Positions 42,831-55,000 of a stretch of 64,000 bases of DNA are shown piece by piece. The translations under genes and the position numbers were made by a program. Where the stretch lies: contig NC_053048.1 of assembly GCF_003473485.1 (NCBI RefSeq), positions 39,924,755-39,988,754 on the forward strand. The letters are read 5' to 3'. The DNA is from Medicago truncatula (Eukaryota > Streptophyta > Magnoliopsida > Fabales > Fabaceae). Numbering within the stretch: the stretch's first letter is position 1; every line of letters starts with the position of its first letter. The notes under the pieces were generated by a model. That model saw only the letters and a program-made list of their open reading frames with translations. It had not been told where the DNA came from and did no database searches.

Positions 42831-43400
42831 TTTTTTTGTCAAAGGAACTTATAAACTATAAACTAAAAGCTAAAATTTTTTTTTTTTATTTCCCAAATAG
42901 ACCCTAAAAGATTATAAATGTGTAATGTGTACACGTAAGACCAATTTAAATAAAAAAATAAAAAAATCAGTGTTTCGATTGTGGATGTTTTTAGGAATGT
43001 TAAAAAAAAAAAAAAAACACAACGTAAATTTTGTTAAAGATAGAACAGTAAAATTTTGTAGGGTAGGTCCTATTGGTAGACTTGAAGAAGAGTCACTCAA
43101 GTCAGCCTATAGGTGTACCTCTTGGTCCGTGAGGATCCATTTCAGGAGAAACACGGTCAGGAGAGGACTGTGTTTATATATATGTCCAGATTCATTCATT
43201 GATTCCTTAACCGACAGACAACAACATACCAACGTTGTTTCATACCCGATTTCAATGCCTTCACATTCGCCATTTCCATTTTCATAACATGACATGGCTT
43301 AACACTTACCACTACACGCCAAACCAGAAATAGGAAAACAACTTCATTCTTATCATACACCAACACCACTCAGATTCACACACCCCCCAAATTTCTTCCT
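42831..43400 (+). promoter_or_regulatory. Probable promoter and leader of APS kinase
   Basis: TTTATATATA at 43173-43182 is a possible TATA box. The region about 43210-43400 is C-rich, as plant leaders often are, and ends at a GTATGT donor after TTCTTCCTG near 43401. An acceptor CAG at about 44981-44983 would close a 5'-UTR intron of about 1.6 kb before the ATG at 45049. All inferred from sequence only. Confidence 0.4.
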
Positions 43401-43599
43401 GGTATGTATTCACTCCCATTCTCTTCTATTTTCTTTCAAAATCGTTTTTTTTTTTTTTGTGTAATGGGTTGTGATTTTTTTTGTTATTAATTGTGCTACT
43501 AGTGATGAAAACTGTGATGAACTTATTTATAATTTTTTTTTCATTTGACATTGTGATGTCCCTGTTGAGAAAAATGAACAGATTTTACCTCTGATAATC

Positions 43600-44780
43600 A
43601 AGTTTTGTTATAAAGTTAATTACTTGCATAATTGATCTAATTAGAGTGAGTGTGAAATTTAAAGGGTCCCACGGCTCATCTGATTATTATTGGTTAGAAT
43701 CTTGTTTAGGAAGACTGTTTAAAACTTGAGTGTGGATTTTGCTACATATTCACTTGGATGCTCTCCTTTTCTTGAATATTAAGTTATAAGATATGATTCT
43801 ATGGGAAGGCACAGCTTTGATCATGAAGGAAGGTCCAATCATGATTAAACCTGTATTAAATCTTATTATTCAAAAACAAGATCCAAATTGGCAAATCAAT
43901 ATGCTAATGGCCCGTTTCGATCGATTTATTTTTGAGCTTATGCAAATAAATAAGCTTTTATCTACAATTATCGTTAGTGAGAACTTATGAATTAACATAA
44001 AAGCTTATTTATTTGCATAAGATATTTTTCATAAGCTAAAAAATAAGCCAATCCAAACGGACCCTAAGTCCAACTTATTTCATCGATTTTAGTCTTTCAT
44101 CCTGATCTTTATGCAAAAGCATTTACAAGTACAATGTATCTAGACGCTGACTATGTCAAATATTTGTCACGTTTATTAATTGACACAAAAAAGAGTAGGT
44201 ATGGATGATTAGTAAATTGAAAATGCCTTTAGAAAGGTGGGTGGATCTTCTAAAACTTTCAAAAAATGGCATGTAATTCAATCACAGTATATAGCCATGC
44301 CAACAATATTTCAGCTTTCTTTAGAGAAAATAAGGTTATTGAAGGATCCACCATTGGTTTCTAATCAAATTTATCATAAAGTTTGTTGCTTGCATAATTG
44401 ACTGTCATTAGTGTGTAAGAAAGTGAAAGGGTCCCATTTGCCATCTGTTTGATGCTTAGAATATTGTTCAGGAAAACTGTTTGAAACTTGAGTGTAAACT
44501 TTGGCACATATTGACTTAGATGCTCTCCTTTTCTTGAATATTAAGACATGATTATGTAGAAAGGCACAATTTTGATCATGAAGGACCAACCATGATTAAA
44601 ACTGTGTCTTTCTCTACCTAACAGGGCCATATTTAACTTATTAAAAGACAGAAGATCCAAATCAATATGCTAGATCCAACATATTTCCTTGATTATAGCG
44701 TTATAATAGTTCATCTTGATCTTTATGAAAACCTTTTACAAGTTCAATGTATCTAGACGCTGATTATGTCAAACAGGTCA
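43600..44780. repeat. Tandem duplication in the probable 5'-UTR intron
   Basis: About 43600-44160 and 44370-44770 are diverged direct copies. Shared phrases: 'ACTTGCATAATTGA', 'AAAGGGTCCCA', 'GATGCTCTCCTTTTCTTGAA', 'TTGATCATGAAGGA' and 'AATGTATCTAGACGCTGA'. The first copy contains the MITE at 43908-44064; the second does not. Confidence 0.85.
43908..44064. mobile_element. Tourist/PIF-like MITE with empty site
   Basis: A 157-bp element between TAA trinucleotides (43905-43907 and 44065-44067). Ends TGGCCCGTTTCGAT and ATCCAAACGGACCC are inverted repeats, and the inner dyad GCAAATAAATAAGCTTTT/AAAAGCTTATTTATTTGC makes it almost fully foldable. The duplicate at about 44670 reads ATGCTAGATCCAAC with no element, giving the empty site. 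Confidence 0.8.
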
Positions 44781-45048
44781 CATTTGTTAATTGACACAAA
44801 CATGTGAGTGTGATGAGATCACAATTCCACTAACAATCTATAATTGGTGTATTATGACATGCTTTCAACTATGCATCACTGCTGTAATGCTTTCCCTCAT
44901 GAAGTACTTGCAAACATCTTGATTAGTTTATTACTATCATGCTCTTCTTTTATAAGATTCTCTCTTACGTTTTGATTCTGCAGGAATCAATGAAATGCTT
45001 TTAGTTTGTTAATATCGGTACATAGATAAAACAAGTGGAACTGTTTCA

Positions 45049-48000
45049 ATGTCAACTCTTAGCAACGCAACAAATATATTTTGGCAAGATTGTCAACTAG
45101 GAAAGCCTGAAAGGCAGAAGCTACTTAACCAAAAGGGATGTGTTGTATGGATTACTGGACTCAGCGGATCAGGTTCATATTGTTAAGCTTATTGACGTAT
45201 TGCACACCTTTTTCAGCATTGACCCTTGATATGCTTTTATCTTTTGTCATGGGAAACATTATCATATTCTTGTTTGTGATGTTTATGCTTTTTATTATGT
45301 TTTAGCTACTCCCCAAATTTAACAATCCCCTTTAAGTTGATTTGATCAACAGGAACTTATTGTGTGTCACGCATGATAGTTTTCCATGTGTTGTTAAGTC
45401 TATATTTCCTTTCATTCTTAACAAAAATATGAAATGAAGCAAACCAAAAAAGCTTTGCAACTGTTCCATTTAGAGCATAGTAGAAACATTTTCTTCACTT
45501 TGTTCATTTAAATCAACTCTGCCACTCTTTGCAATATCACTTTGTTCATTTGAATCAACTCTGCCACTCTTTGCAATATGTAACAAATTAGTCACTTCTT
45601 TATTAGTTCAACCAGCAAGGCTGGTCCAAACCATCGAAAGGTTTTATGTTGCAACGGACATTTCCAAGCACAGATAACATTGGTGGCAGATGGCAATTTA
45701 TCCCTGTCATGTATGAAAGGAAATTAAAGTTATACATTATTTAACTATTTTCAACATTATGCAGATTTTAGATAAAAGTTAGGACTAGGTTTTTTATTCT
45801 AGTGCTTCTATATTTTCTGGAACCTGGTGGGAGAAGTAAATTAAAACCAGGAAATTTACATAGAAACTTGTAAGACTGAAAGAAACCTCAAGGCCGTTTA
45901 CTTTGAGAAAATCTTTTTTGTTTTCATTTTGAATTGGAAAACTTCCACTTTGTTTTGAATTTATGTCCTGTTTTCAAGTTTTGTAATTAGAAAAAAAAAA
46001 AAAAATGCTTTCTCAACGTAAACAGACCCTTAAATAAAACTGTTTACTTTTTCTCTATTTTGATTTTTGCTATCGTTCTCTGTACTGATTACAAAAAGTA
46101 TAGAGAAACTCAGAAGATTGAGGAGAACCATAGATACAAGTGTATCTCTCTATTTTGATTCTTGCTATCATCCTCTGCACTGATTGAAATGACTACAATG
46201 TACAGCTGATATGGTTCATTCATTATTTGTGTTTTGTTTTGACCTGTCCTTAACTATTATCAAAAGAAAGGTGGCCCTCTCTCCATGATTTTTCACTTAT
46301 TCCATCCATTACCTTTCACGTCACAGTTATTACATACCACATTCTAGTTCTTTTGCGAGTGATTTGTAAATTTTAGGACTTTAGGATACCAGAAACTGAT
46401 GCATAATCTTTGTAAATTCCTGAGTGATTTTTCACTTATTCCATCCATTACTTCAATGTGAAATGTGGCTCCCACATGCTGTGTTGATTGTTTTCTCAAA
46501 CTTTTCAGGGAAAAGCACACTGGCATGTTCACTAAGCAGTGAACTGCACTCAAGGGGAAAATTATCTTATATCCTTGATGGAGATAACCTTCGGCATGGA
46601 CTAAACAAGGATCTTGGTTTTAAACCTGAAGACCGCACTGAAAATATTCGCAGAACTGGTAAGCTTTCTCCATAAACAAATTGTGTAAGAGAATAAATAA
46701 AAGGAAAAAACTTGATTGTCAGTTTTAACCTGTTAACTATTTGGTTATCTTATCTGCCAAGTAGAGTGATAATAATAGTCTAGATTGGTATGCGTGATGA
46801 ATATTAAATTTCTTGTTGACCCTTAGAACAGCCTATTAGTATCTGTGCACACATTTTTGCTATTTAAAAAGTGCATAGTCGAATTATTGTATTAAATTCA
46901 AAAGGATTGACGGTCTTACGCGATGTACCGTGTTATCTATTATGCCTATATGTATCACGGCTATTAGTATCTGTGAACAATACTTTGGTTATTGCAGTTA
47001 TATGGCTAGCTGGTCTGTATTAAAAATTCTGATGCATGCAAGTTTTCCAAAGTTACTGATAAATATATATATTTAATTCAGGTGAAGTGGCGAAACTCTT
47101 TGCCGATGCTGGTCTAATATGTGTTGCTAGTCTCATATCTCCTTATCGAAGAGATCGGGATACTTGCCGTGCCATGTTGCCTGATGCCAACTTTATTGAG
47201 GTAAGGTTACTTTAGGCATTTCTTGTCATTTGTGCAAGGTAGACTACATGATATCTGATACGAATAGTAATTACAGGTCTACATGAACATGCCTCTATCA
47301 TTGTGTGAGGCACGGGATCCAAAAGGCCTCTATAAGCTTGCTCGTGCTGGAAAGATCAAAGGTTTTTTTTTTTTTTTAATGTGTTTTACTAGTGGAAGCT
47401 TCTCCCCACCCTTCTAATATAAGGAAACTGAAATTTTGAGATGTAGTGAGAAAGAAAGAAATAAAGAGCTTGCATTCATAAATCTTTAGTTAACTTGGCT
47501 GCAATTCATTGCGATCCACATCAACTGAATGTCACAATTAACTGCCATATGTTTTATGCCATTTATGCAACAAACTTCAAACCCTAATGAATTTTGTTAA
47601 CATAGTTCAGAGCCTATATTGCACCTTAGGTTGAATAGTGAAATATTCTTTCTTGCATTTCCTATTTGATAATGTTCATTTAAATTCAAACACGCGTAAC
47701 GAATTGCTTAGAATAACTTATTTAATCTCACTGCTGAAACTATTTTCATATTTTGAGTTCTACCATGTGCCGTTTTTGTACTAATTGTGAAATTGCATAG
47801 GTTTTACCGGCATTGATGATCCTTATGAACCACCCTTAAATTGCGAGGTATGTGTTCGCGATGCTACTATATCTCTTTACAAATACCTTTTTTTCTGTGT
47901 CTGATGTGTTATGTAGATGAATGTATTTTAACACATTCTCTCATTTCCAGATAGAAATAAAGGAGGATGATGGAGATTGTCCAACACCAAAAGTGATGGC

Positions 48001-48049
48001 AGGACAAGTTGTTACTTACTTGGAAGAGAAAGGGTTTCTTGAATGTTAG
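45049..48049 (+). CDS. Adenylyl-sulfate kinase (APS kinase)
   Basis: Six exons: 45049-45172, 46509-46658, 47082-47200, 47277-47361, 47801-47847 and 47951-48049. They give 207 residues. The enzyme phosphorylates adenosine 5'-phosphosulfate with ATP to PAPS, the sulfate donor for sulfation. Motifs: P-loop G-L-S-G-S-G-K43-S-T (37-45, split by intron 1); [37 protein letters not shown]; and [16 protein letters not shown]. The first residues run directly into the family's conserved T-N-I-F-W-Q-D-C with no transit peptide, so a cytosolic form (APK3-like in Arabidopsis terms) is likely. A short upstream ORF (ATG at 44990, 4 codons) lies in the leader. Confidence 0.95.
45496..45579. repeat. Two 42-bp tandem repeats in APS kinase intron 1
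   Basis: Two nearly identical 42-bp units (CACTTTGTTCATTTAAATCA...) differing at one base. Confidence 0.9.
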
Positions 48050-49294
48050 GGAAATATTCATATATCTAATGTTTGAACTTGTAATGTCTGCTAGTATTCT
48101 CTAATTATAACGTTTCTTCTAGACTTCTAGTTGAAGTTGAAAACCTAGAAAGTGTGTTAGCAGGAGGCACTGCCGCACTGGTGAGAGGATAAGGGGACTT
48201 GTAAAATTTATCAACTATATATAAATTTTAATTGCATACATATATTTTTTAAAGAAAAAAAATCATTCAGTTGATTGATGAAGATTAAGTTGATGTTTTT
48301 CAAGGTATGATGATATGATTGTCTTCTTTGCAACGTTAATCATTAGGGTACTAGGAAATTAAATTACAGTTACAAAGGCTGCTTGTGATTTATAGTATAC
48401 TTATGTTTGTTTTCTGATAATTGTGAATTATGTGCAGCTCAAGATAAAGGCTCATAATCTTTTTTTTAAACAAGATAAAGGCTCGTAATCTTTTTTTTAA
48501 AACAAGATAAAGGCTCATAATCCTTTAACTGCTACACATTCAACATGATATGGTTTTGCTCAATTGATACAAGGCTATGTTTGTGACTGACATTTAGAAA
48601 GTGAGATTTTTGTTTTCCTGTGTTGGAAAGTATGATATGATTGTGTACAAAGAATTGACTTATTGGTATTTATTGACAAATTTATTTGGTCAAAAATAAT
48701 TATTGACTATTGACTATTTTGTACAACCGGATATTGGGACTAAATACATACTACTATTTTTTGGATGAATGGACTAAATACACACTATTACCTTTGTGTG
48801 AGAGTAAAAAAAGGTATACTTAATTTTGGTTTCACGAATTTTCTTCCAATTTTACCTTTGGCTTTAACTCGCCAGTCCCCCCTATTTTATCGTTTTTTTT
48901 TTTATCAATCCAATAACTTTATTTTTCAATTACTTTATTGATAACAGCGGAAAGTTCAAAGAAAAAAAGTGGAAAGTTAATCTGTAACCTGAAACACCAA
49001 GACATGTATTAATATCTTGCGTCGGATAAGATCACAATGAATGATAAATCACTTCTTCAATAGATTTAACATTGTTTCATTTTAGTGTTGGATTCGAACA
49101 CAAAACTAAAAGAGATTTCTTATCATCTCATCCAAATATTGTTAAATAAATATTGATAAATAAAATGCTACAAAAATTAACATCACTCTACCCTTTTATA
49201 TAGGGTGACAATTTTATCCACTAATACATCATCCATCCAAATCGTAAACTCATTCAATCCATCCTCCCTCATCTATATGTTTTTTTGTTCTGGG
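48050..49294. other. 3' region of APS kinase and spacer
   Basis: No gene. About 48439-48525 holds three tandem copies of a unit of about 33 bp with 'CAAGATAAAGGCTC[A/G]TAATC' followed by a T-run. The rest is AT-rich. Confidence 0.55.
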
Positions 49295-49304
49295 AATAAT
49301 AATA

Positions 49305-50424
49305 GAGTAAATAGTCAATTTTCCTTTGAAATTGTAGGTTTCGTCAATTACCTTCCTGAAATTAACAAAACTTCAATTACCCCATGAAATTGCATAACGT
49401 TAATCAATTTACCCCCTCCTTCAAATTTTTCTGTTAACTGTTTACGGTTATGATCAAATACCCTTCTGAAATTTTGCACTTATGTGCAAAATGTCCCCTA
49501 AACTTGAAAATTTATATATATATTTTTTATCCTTGACTCAAAAGATATTAAAGGCAAACAATTAACAATTATTGATCATATAAATCTTTATGAAATGTAT
49601 GTTTATACAGCTATTGGTAACATAAATCTTTATGGAATGTATGTTACTCTCATGTGTTCTAAATATATACATATATAGAAGACTTATTTTTACACAAGTT
49701 GGTAATTATGTTAGAGTATGCGGTCATAAAGTACACAAGTTTTTTATAATTGTGTGTCCATAAAGAAAATTCATAGGTTAATATCTGCACAAGGAAGAAG
49801 AAACAAGACTTAGGTTTGTGAATTTGCAACTTGATTAATGATATAATTTTTATAGTGCAGGAAATGTCATATCTATTAGCTGCAACATGTTAAATAGATT
49901 ATGTCATAGACCTTCTGCATGAAGCCGATATATCACATTGTACTACAAAGTTATGTGATAGATATCAATTTTCTGCTGCTATAACATTCTTGTCTTGGTG
50001 TATTTCAACAGCTTGATATCTTTTTAATGTTTGGTTTTTAGTTTTACCTTCTTTGTAAAAAAAATTATTGCTCCTTGTTGATAAATATGAAATATGAATG
50101 AAAAGGCTGCACATGACAAAACCATGATTTCTTTGGCATATTTTCATTCATTTTCTTGTGAATAGAATTTTTATAACAATAGATACAATATACTACTTGA
50201 AGAACTAAATGTATGATTTTTGGTAAGAAAAAATCTAAATTTTGCACATAAGTGCAAAATTTTGGGAGGGTATTTGATCATAACCGTTAACAGTTAACAG
50301 AAAAATTTGACGGGGGTAAATTGATTAACGTTATGCAATTTTAGGGGGTAATTGAAATTTTGTTAATTTCAAAAGGATAATTGATGAAACTTACAATTTG
50401 AGGGGGGAAATTGACTATTTAGTC
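49305..50424. mobile_element. Long-TIR MULE-like element
   Basis: A 1,120-bp element starting GAGTAAATAGTC and ending GACTATTTAGTC. The inverted arms are about 200 bp; 'TTGCACTTATGTGCAAAA' lies at the inner end of the left arm and 'TTTTGCACATAAGTGCAAAA' at that of the right. It is flanked by the 10-bp duplication AATAATAATA (49295-49304 and 50425-50434), close to the 9-bp Mutator standard. The interior (49510-50230) has no transposase and no recognisable gene. Confidence 0.88.
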
Positions 50425-50474
50425 AATAATAATATCATTGTTTGTTGGTATCATCCAATAAATAGAAACGTCCA

Positions 50475-50786
50475 ATGTTTGAATTTGGATCACAAAAGAA
50501 ACAAAGTACAACACAAGACGCATATCTGTTGTTGTTAGATCTAACTGACTGCAATAACATCAATCAAAGTACAAAGAACGTAGAAGGAAGGATGGTACTG
50601 AACAGCGGTGTGGTGATGAGGGTGGCGCACGTGTCAGCTAGGTTGTGTCAATACATAGCGTGTAATCCTGAGATGTTGAGCAGCGACGCCGTTTTGGGTC
50701 TCATCTTTTGTCTTCCTTTCCAACGTTTCTTCTTCTCCCTTTCTTCTTACCTGGGTTATCCTCCTATTCCTCAACACTCAGATTGA
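50475..50786 (+). CDS. Small hypothetical protein
   Basis: A single open frame of 103 codons; the in-frame ATG at 50592 would give 64 residues (M-V-L-N-S-G-V-V-M-R-V-A-H-V-S-A-R-L). The second half is less AT-biased than its surroundings and contains a Cys-containing helix-like part, a hydrophobic L-G-L-I-F-C-L segment and a Y-P-P-I-P tail. The 3' flank (50790-50880) looks like a plant 3' UTR (TTGTGTTTATG, AATAAATC). CCAATAAATAG at about 50454 could be a CCAAT/TATA combination. I do not recognise a family. It begins only about 40 bp after the end of the MULE-like element, so it may also be a remnant. Confidence 0.35.
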   Translation: MFEFGSQKKQSTTQDAYLLLLDLTDCNNINQSTKNVEGRMVLNSGVVMRVAHVSARLCQYIACNPEMLSSDAVLGLIFCLPFQRFFFSLSSYLGYPPIPQHSD

Positions 50787-50789
50787 ACA

Positions 50790-52081
50790 TCTTAGCTTTT
50801 TTGTCGTTTAATTTCTGTTGTGTTTATGTCTCTTCTTCATATGTAAATGTAATTTATAAATAAATCTACATTATATTTCTTCTGTTACTTGTTCCCGTTG
50901 TTGTTTTTGTATTGTGTTTGCGTAATTGTTCCCGATTGACAACAAGAAATTAAATTATTATTATGAGGTTGGTTGATGGGTCGGTCGGTCGAGTGAAACA
51001 TTTTCTTTCCATCGGGGAGGGGGGGATCCAAGCTTTGCTTCATGAAATGAGTTGACTTTCTTAATAACAAGCTTCTCTTATTTAAATTGAGAAATGATAT
51101 TTGTACAACCATTTTCTAACAATTTTTTGACAACTTTATCTCTCATACTCACATTATCTTTTTATTCTCTCTCTATTATTTTTGACCAATCAAATGAGAG
51201 ACAATTAAAGTTGTCATAGAAGTTGTACCAAAGAGTTGTACATATATCACTACTCATTTAAATTGTTTAGCATTTCAAGCTTTTCAAATAGTCCAACAAA
51301 CAAGTCACCCAACCAAACTAACATTTCTCAACAAACTTTTATGATTCAAACATAGATCATATAATAATTGAGCATGTTCTATAACACACACTGCTTGCTT
51401 GATAATGTATATCAATAATAAATTCTAAAAATTGAGTACTATATTTTCAAAATTATAAAGTAAAGCAACTAAAATCGTGAATAAGTGAAGATAGATGATC
51501 AAAAGTGGATTTTTATACGGGTATAAGAACCAAAGTAATGAATAGAGAAATCCGAAACTCATTTACTTTTTTTATATGTTCAGTCTAAATGAACTAAATC
51601 AACAAATACGAGTTCTATTAATTCTGATATTGATTCCACATAAATAAAAAAATAATTATCTGAGAGTTGAACCAAACTATTTTATTTTTTATTTCATGGG
51701 TAGTATCATATTAAAAAAATGCATTGTTTCATGAAAAAATTATTTAGTTTTTTAAATTTTATAAAATAAGCTTCTTATCTATATATTTCTTTTGAATTTT
51801 CTTATTTATAAAATTGTTAATTCGATCGAACCAATTTTGTGGTTTATTTTTTTGCATAAACAAAACCATAAATTTTCAATTGGTTCTAATTTTTTCTTTC
51901 AAAAAAAACCATCATACTTCTATAGATTTTTATACTAAATGAAAAAAAAAATGTAGGAAACAAAACAAAAAGTAGCTTATGAATTATTATGATAGTATAT
52001 AAAACAAAAATTTGAAAAAGAACAAAAAAGATTAGAATATACAGAAAAAATTTGGTGCAGTTGTTGCAGTGTTCCCGCAAG
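50790..52081. other. Spacer with a MITE
   Basis: No gene apart from the MITE at 51090-51255. The rest is AT-rich; the last 100 bp presumably hold the promoter and leader of the following gene. Confidence 0.5.
51090..51255. mobile_element. GATATTTGTACAACC MITE, best copy
   Basis: A 166-bp element with ends AGAAATGATATTTGTACAAC and GTTGTACATATATCACTACTC, flanked by a perfect 10-bp duplication ATTTAAATTG (51080-51089 and 51256-51265). The interior has the family phrases 'CTCATACTCACATTAT' and 'GACCAATCAAATGAGAGA'. This copy defines the edges for the relatives elsewhere in the window. Confidence 0.9.
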
Positions 52082-55000
52082 ATGAAGACTATGGTGACGC
52101 CATTGACAAGAGTCTCCACATTTTTTCGCCCAATTCCCTATAATGCCCTTCCCTTCTCCCCCAAACCACGCTTCTCTTTCTTACCAAACTCCTTCACCTT
52201 CACCTCTCTCACTCCTTCTCTTTCAATGGCTTCTTCTTCCCAATCCACTGCTCAGGTACCTCTATTTCTTCACCCTTCTCTTTTTTTCCCTTTTTTTCTT
52301 TGACCCAATTGATTATTAATGAATTGGGTCGCTTCAAAATTTGAAATTTACACATAATTACTGATTTTTTTATTTTTTTTTATGTTTTTCAATGATGATT
52401 GATCATAGTTTATGAATTAATTGATGTGATTTTTGGTTTATGAATCAGGTTGTTTCCTCTGGTGATGTCAACAATAAAAAAGATGATGTCTTTCAATTAA
52501 TTCAAGCTCATCAGGTATTTTAAGCCATTTTGTAATGGACTTCTCTGGAAGCACTTATCTAGAAGCACTTCTGGGAAACAAATTATTAGATGAAATGAAG
52601 AATTAAAAGCTGAAAACTTCTAGTATATGTTTAATTGCAAGTCAACCTTCATTGATTTTTGTAGAAGTTCTCTTATTTAAATTTCCCATTAGCTTCTGTC
52701 AATTTAGGAGCTGTTTCATGATCCCATCATTTCACATCTCTGTGAATGAATATCTATAAGTTTTATAAACAAAATTACGTAAACAAAAATTTAAACTTAT
52801 TTTAATTGTGAAACTCTAATAAACTAGAAGCTAAAATTCCTTGTTGGTAGTTTAAAACTGAATGTGTATAATTTCAGGAAGACTGATTTATGTTAATGGG
52901 GTTATTGTGGCAGGAAAAAGCTGCAAGACTTCCACCAGTCGAAGAAATTCGAACTGTCCTTGATCGTAGTCTACGTGGGACGCTCTCCACATTCTCGAAG
53001 GTTTCTGTTTGTCCTACCCTTACATTGATTTGTATAACTGGTTGCTTTTACCTTTTTCCCTATCTTGTGTGAAGTTTACATGATTATTGCTGAGTGTAAT
53101 TCATGAGATGCAATCGTCTTTTTTGCTTTTATTTAAACTGTAAATTGTTATGGTGGCATATGGCTGTTAACTTTCCTGGTCTGGAGTAGCTTTCCCTAGG
53201 AAAAAGATGAAAACATCTTAGAACATTACAAATGCTGGGATTGATCAAATAAGAGACATGGGGATATTGAAGTTTTTTTGGTTTGAAAGTTTAGTTATTG
53301 ACTTTTGTTCATGCCCCAAGGATCTGTAAACACCCTTCCCTGTGAACAACAACAACTACGAACAAAATAGTAATAGTACTAATAATAGTAAAATTCATGC
53401 TTGACAGAGCCATTAAATTGAAATCTTCTCTGGCTGCCTTTCTGATCGTATACTTGACTGCCTTCTTCTCATCTAGTCTTTTGATTTTTGACACGCAGAA
53501 GTATGACGGTTATCCATCAGGATCTATGGTTGACTTTGCATGTGATGCAAATGGATGTCCTATATTAGCAGTGAGCGACTTGGCAGTTCATTCAAAGGTT
53601 TTCTTTCTTTCTATATTTTATTTTATTTTATTTTTCTTCCCCCAAAGTTTATTGTTAAAAAATGATAAATATAAAAAATTCAAAGATTAGATTTGACTTC
53701 ATGGGAAATAGGACGTCGAATTTGTGAACTTGTATAAATGGCCATCCATCACACATTATCGACTTTGGCTTGTCAAAGGTCTCAAATTAAATTTCAAATC
53801 TTATTTTTCATGTCTTCATCCTGCACCCGGTCATCTTAACAGTTATAATTCATGAGAACATCTTTTAGACCACAAACAAATTAAAAGATTGCTTCTATTG
53901 CTAAAGAGTATTGTTTTCTGTACTTTACAGGACTTAGCGGCTAATCCTAAATGTTCAGTGCTTTTGGCTAGAGATCCTGAAGATAGGACTGATTTGGTGA
54001 TCACTTTACACGGTGACGCTATCTTTGTAAGTTACCGTGATCTGTTCATTTTCCAGTAGTTACACATTATTTCTTTTTGTGTTTTCGTTTCCTTTTACTA
54101 TTATTATTAAATGATTGGATTACGTAGTCATTAAATAATAGAATCATTATACGAAGGGGCAGAAGTTTAAATATAGTCCTGAAATTATATTCAGGTACCT
54201 GAAAAGGATAAAGAGGCCATACGAGCTGCATATTTGGCGAGACATCCCAATGCGTTTTGGGTAACTTTTGCTCATCATTCTTCTTTGAAACTTACTTTGT
54301 GACTTCTGCTTGTTCTAAAATTAACAACTATAAATGAACTACTCATAATGAAGGTTGACTTTGGAGACTTCCGATTTGTACGCATTGAACCAAAAGTTGT
54401 ACGATTTGTGTCAGGTGTTGCCACAGCTTTGTTGGGATCAGGAGGTTTGTTAATGTCATTACTCTTGCTGGTTTAATTTGCTGTCAATGCTGGGATATGT
54501 TTGGAGGGGAAGAGACAGTTAATTTTTCACAGTATTAAACATTTCCCTTTTTATGAGTGGAATAAAATAAAATATTATCATGTAAATATAGGATTAAAAA
54601 CAGATGGTTGAAGGACTATTCATTATAGTTGATACCTTGAAGGCTAGGGTTTGTTTTGCGGTTGTCTGGACTCTGTAAAACAGGACAAAGCTTTCCTTTC
54701 TGAAATGAGTTAGAGTGTATCAACGCCAAAATCAAAACTTAACTAAAACAATGAGATCAATTTTTGCCTTAAAGCTGTTGATTTCTTGATGCTGGCGTGG
54801 TGTGTTCTGCATCATACTGCATTATAAAAACTGTTTTTTAAGTCAATTGCTTTGATTGAAAAATGTACTTGTTATCTGGTTTTAGAATAGCATGAATAAA
54901 AAGGAGTATATAAGGAATCCTTGCATTTTAAAGGGAATTTTTTTGATTATAATACTTTTTATTGGTGCACATCAAAATATCTTTCCATTGCTTTGGGAAT

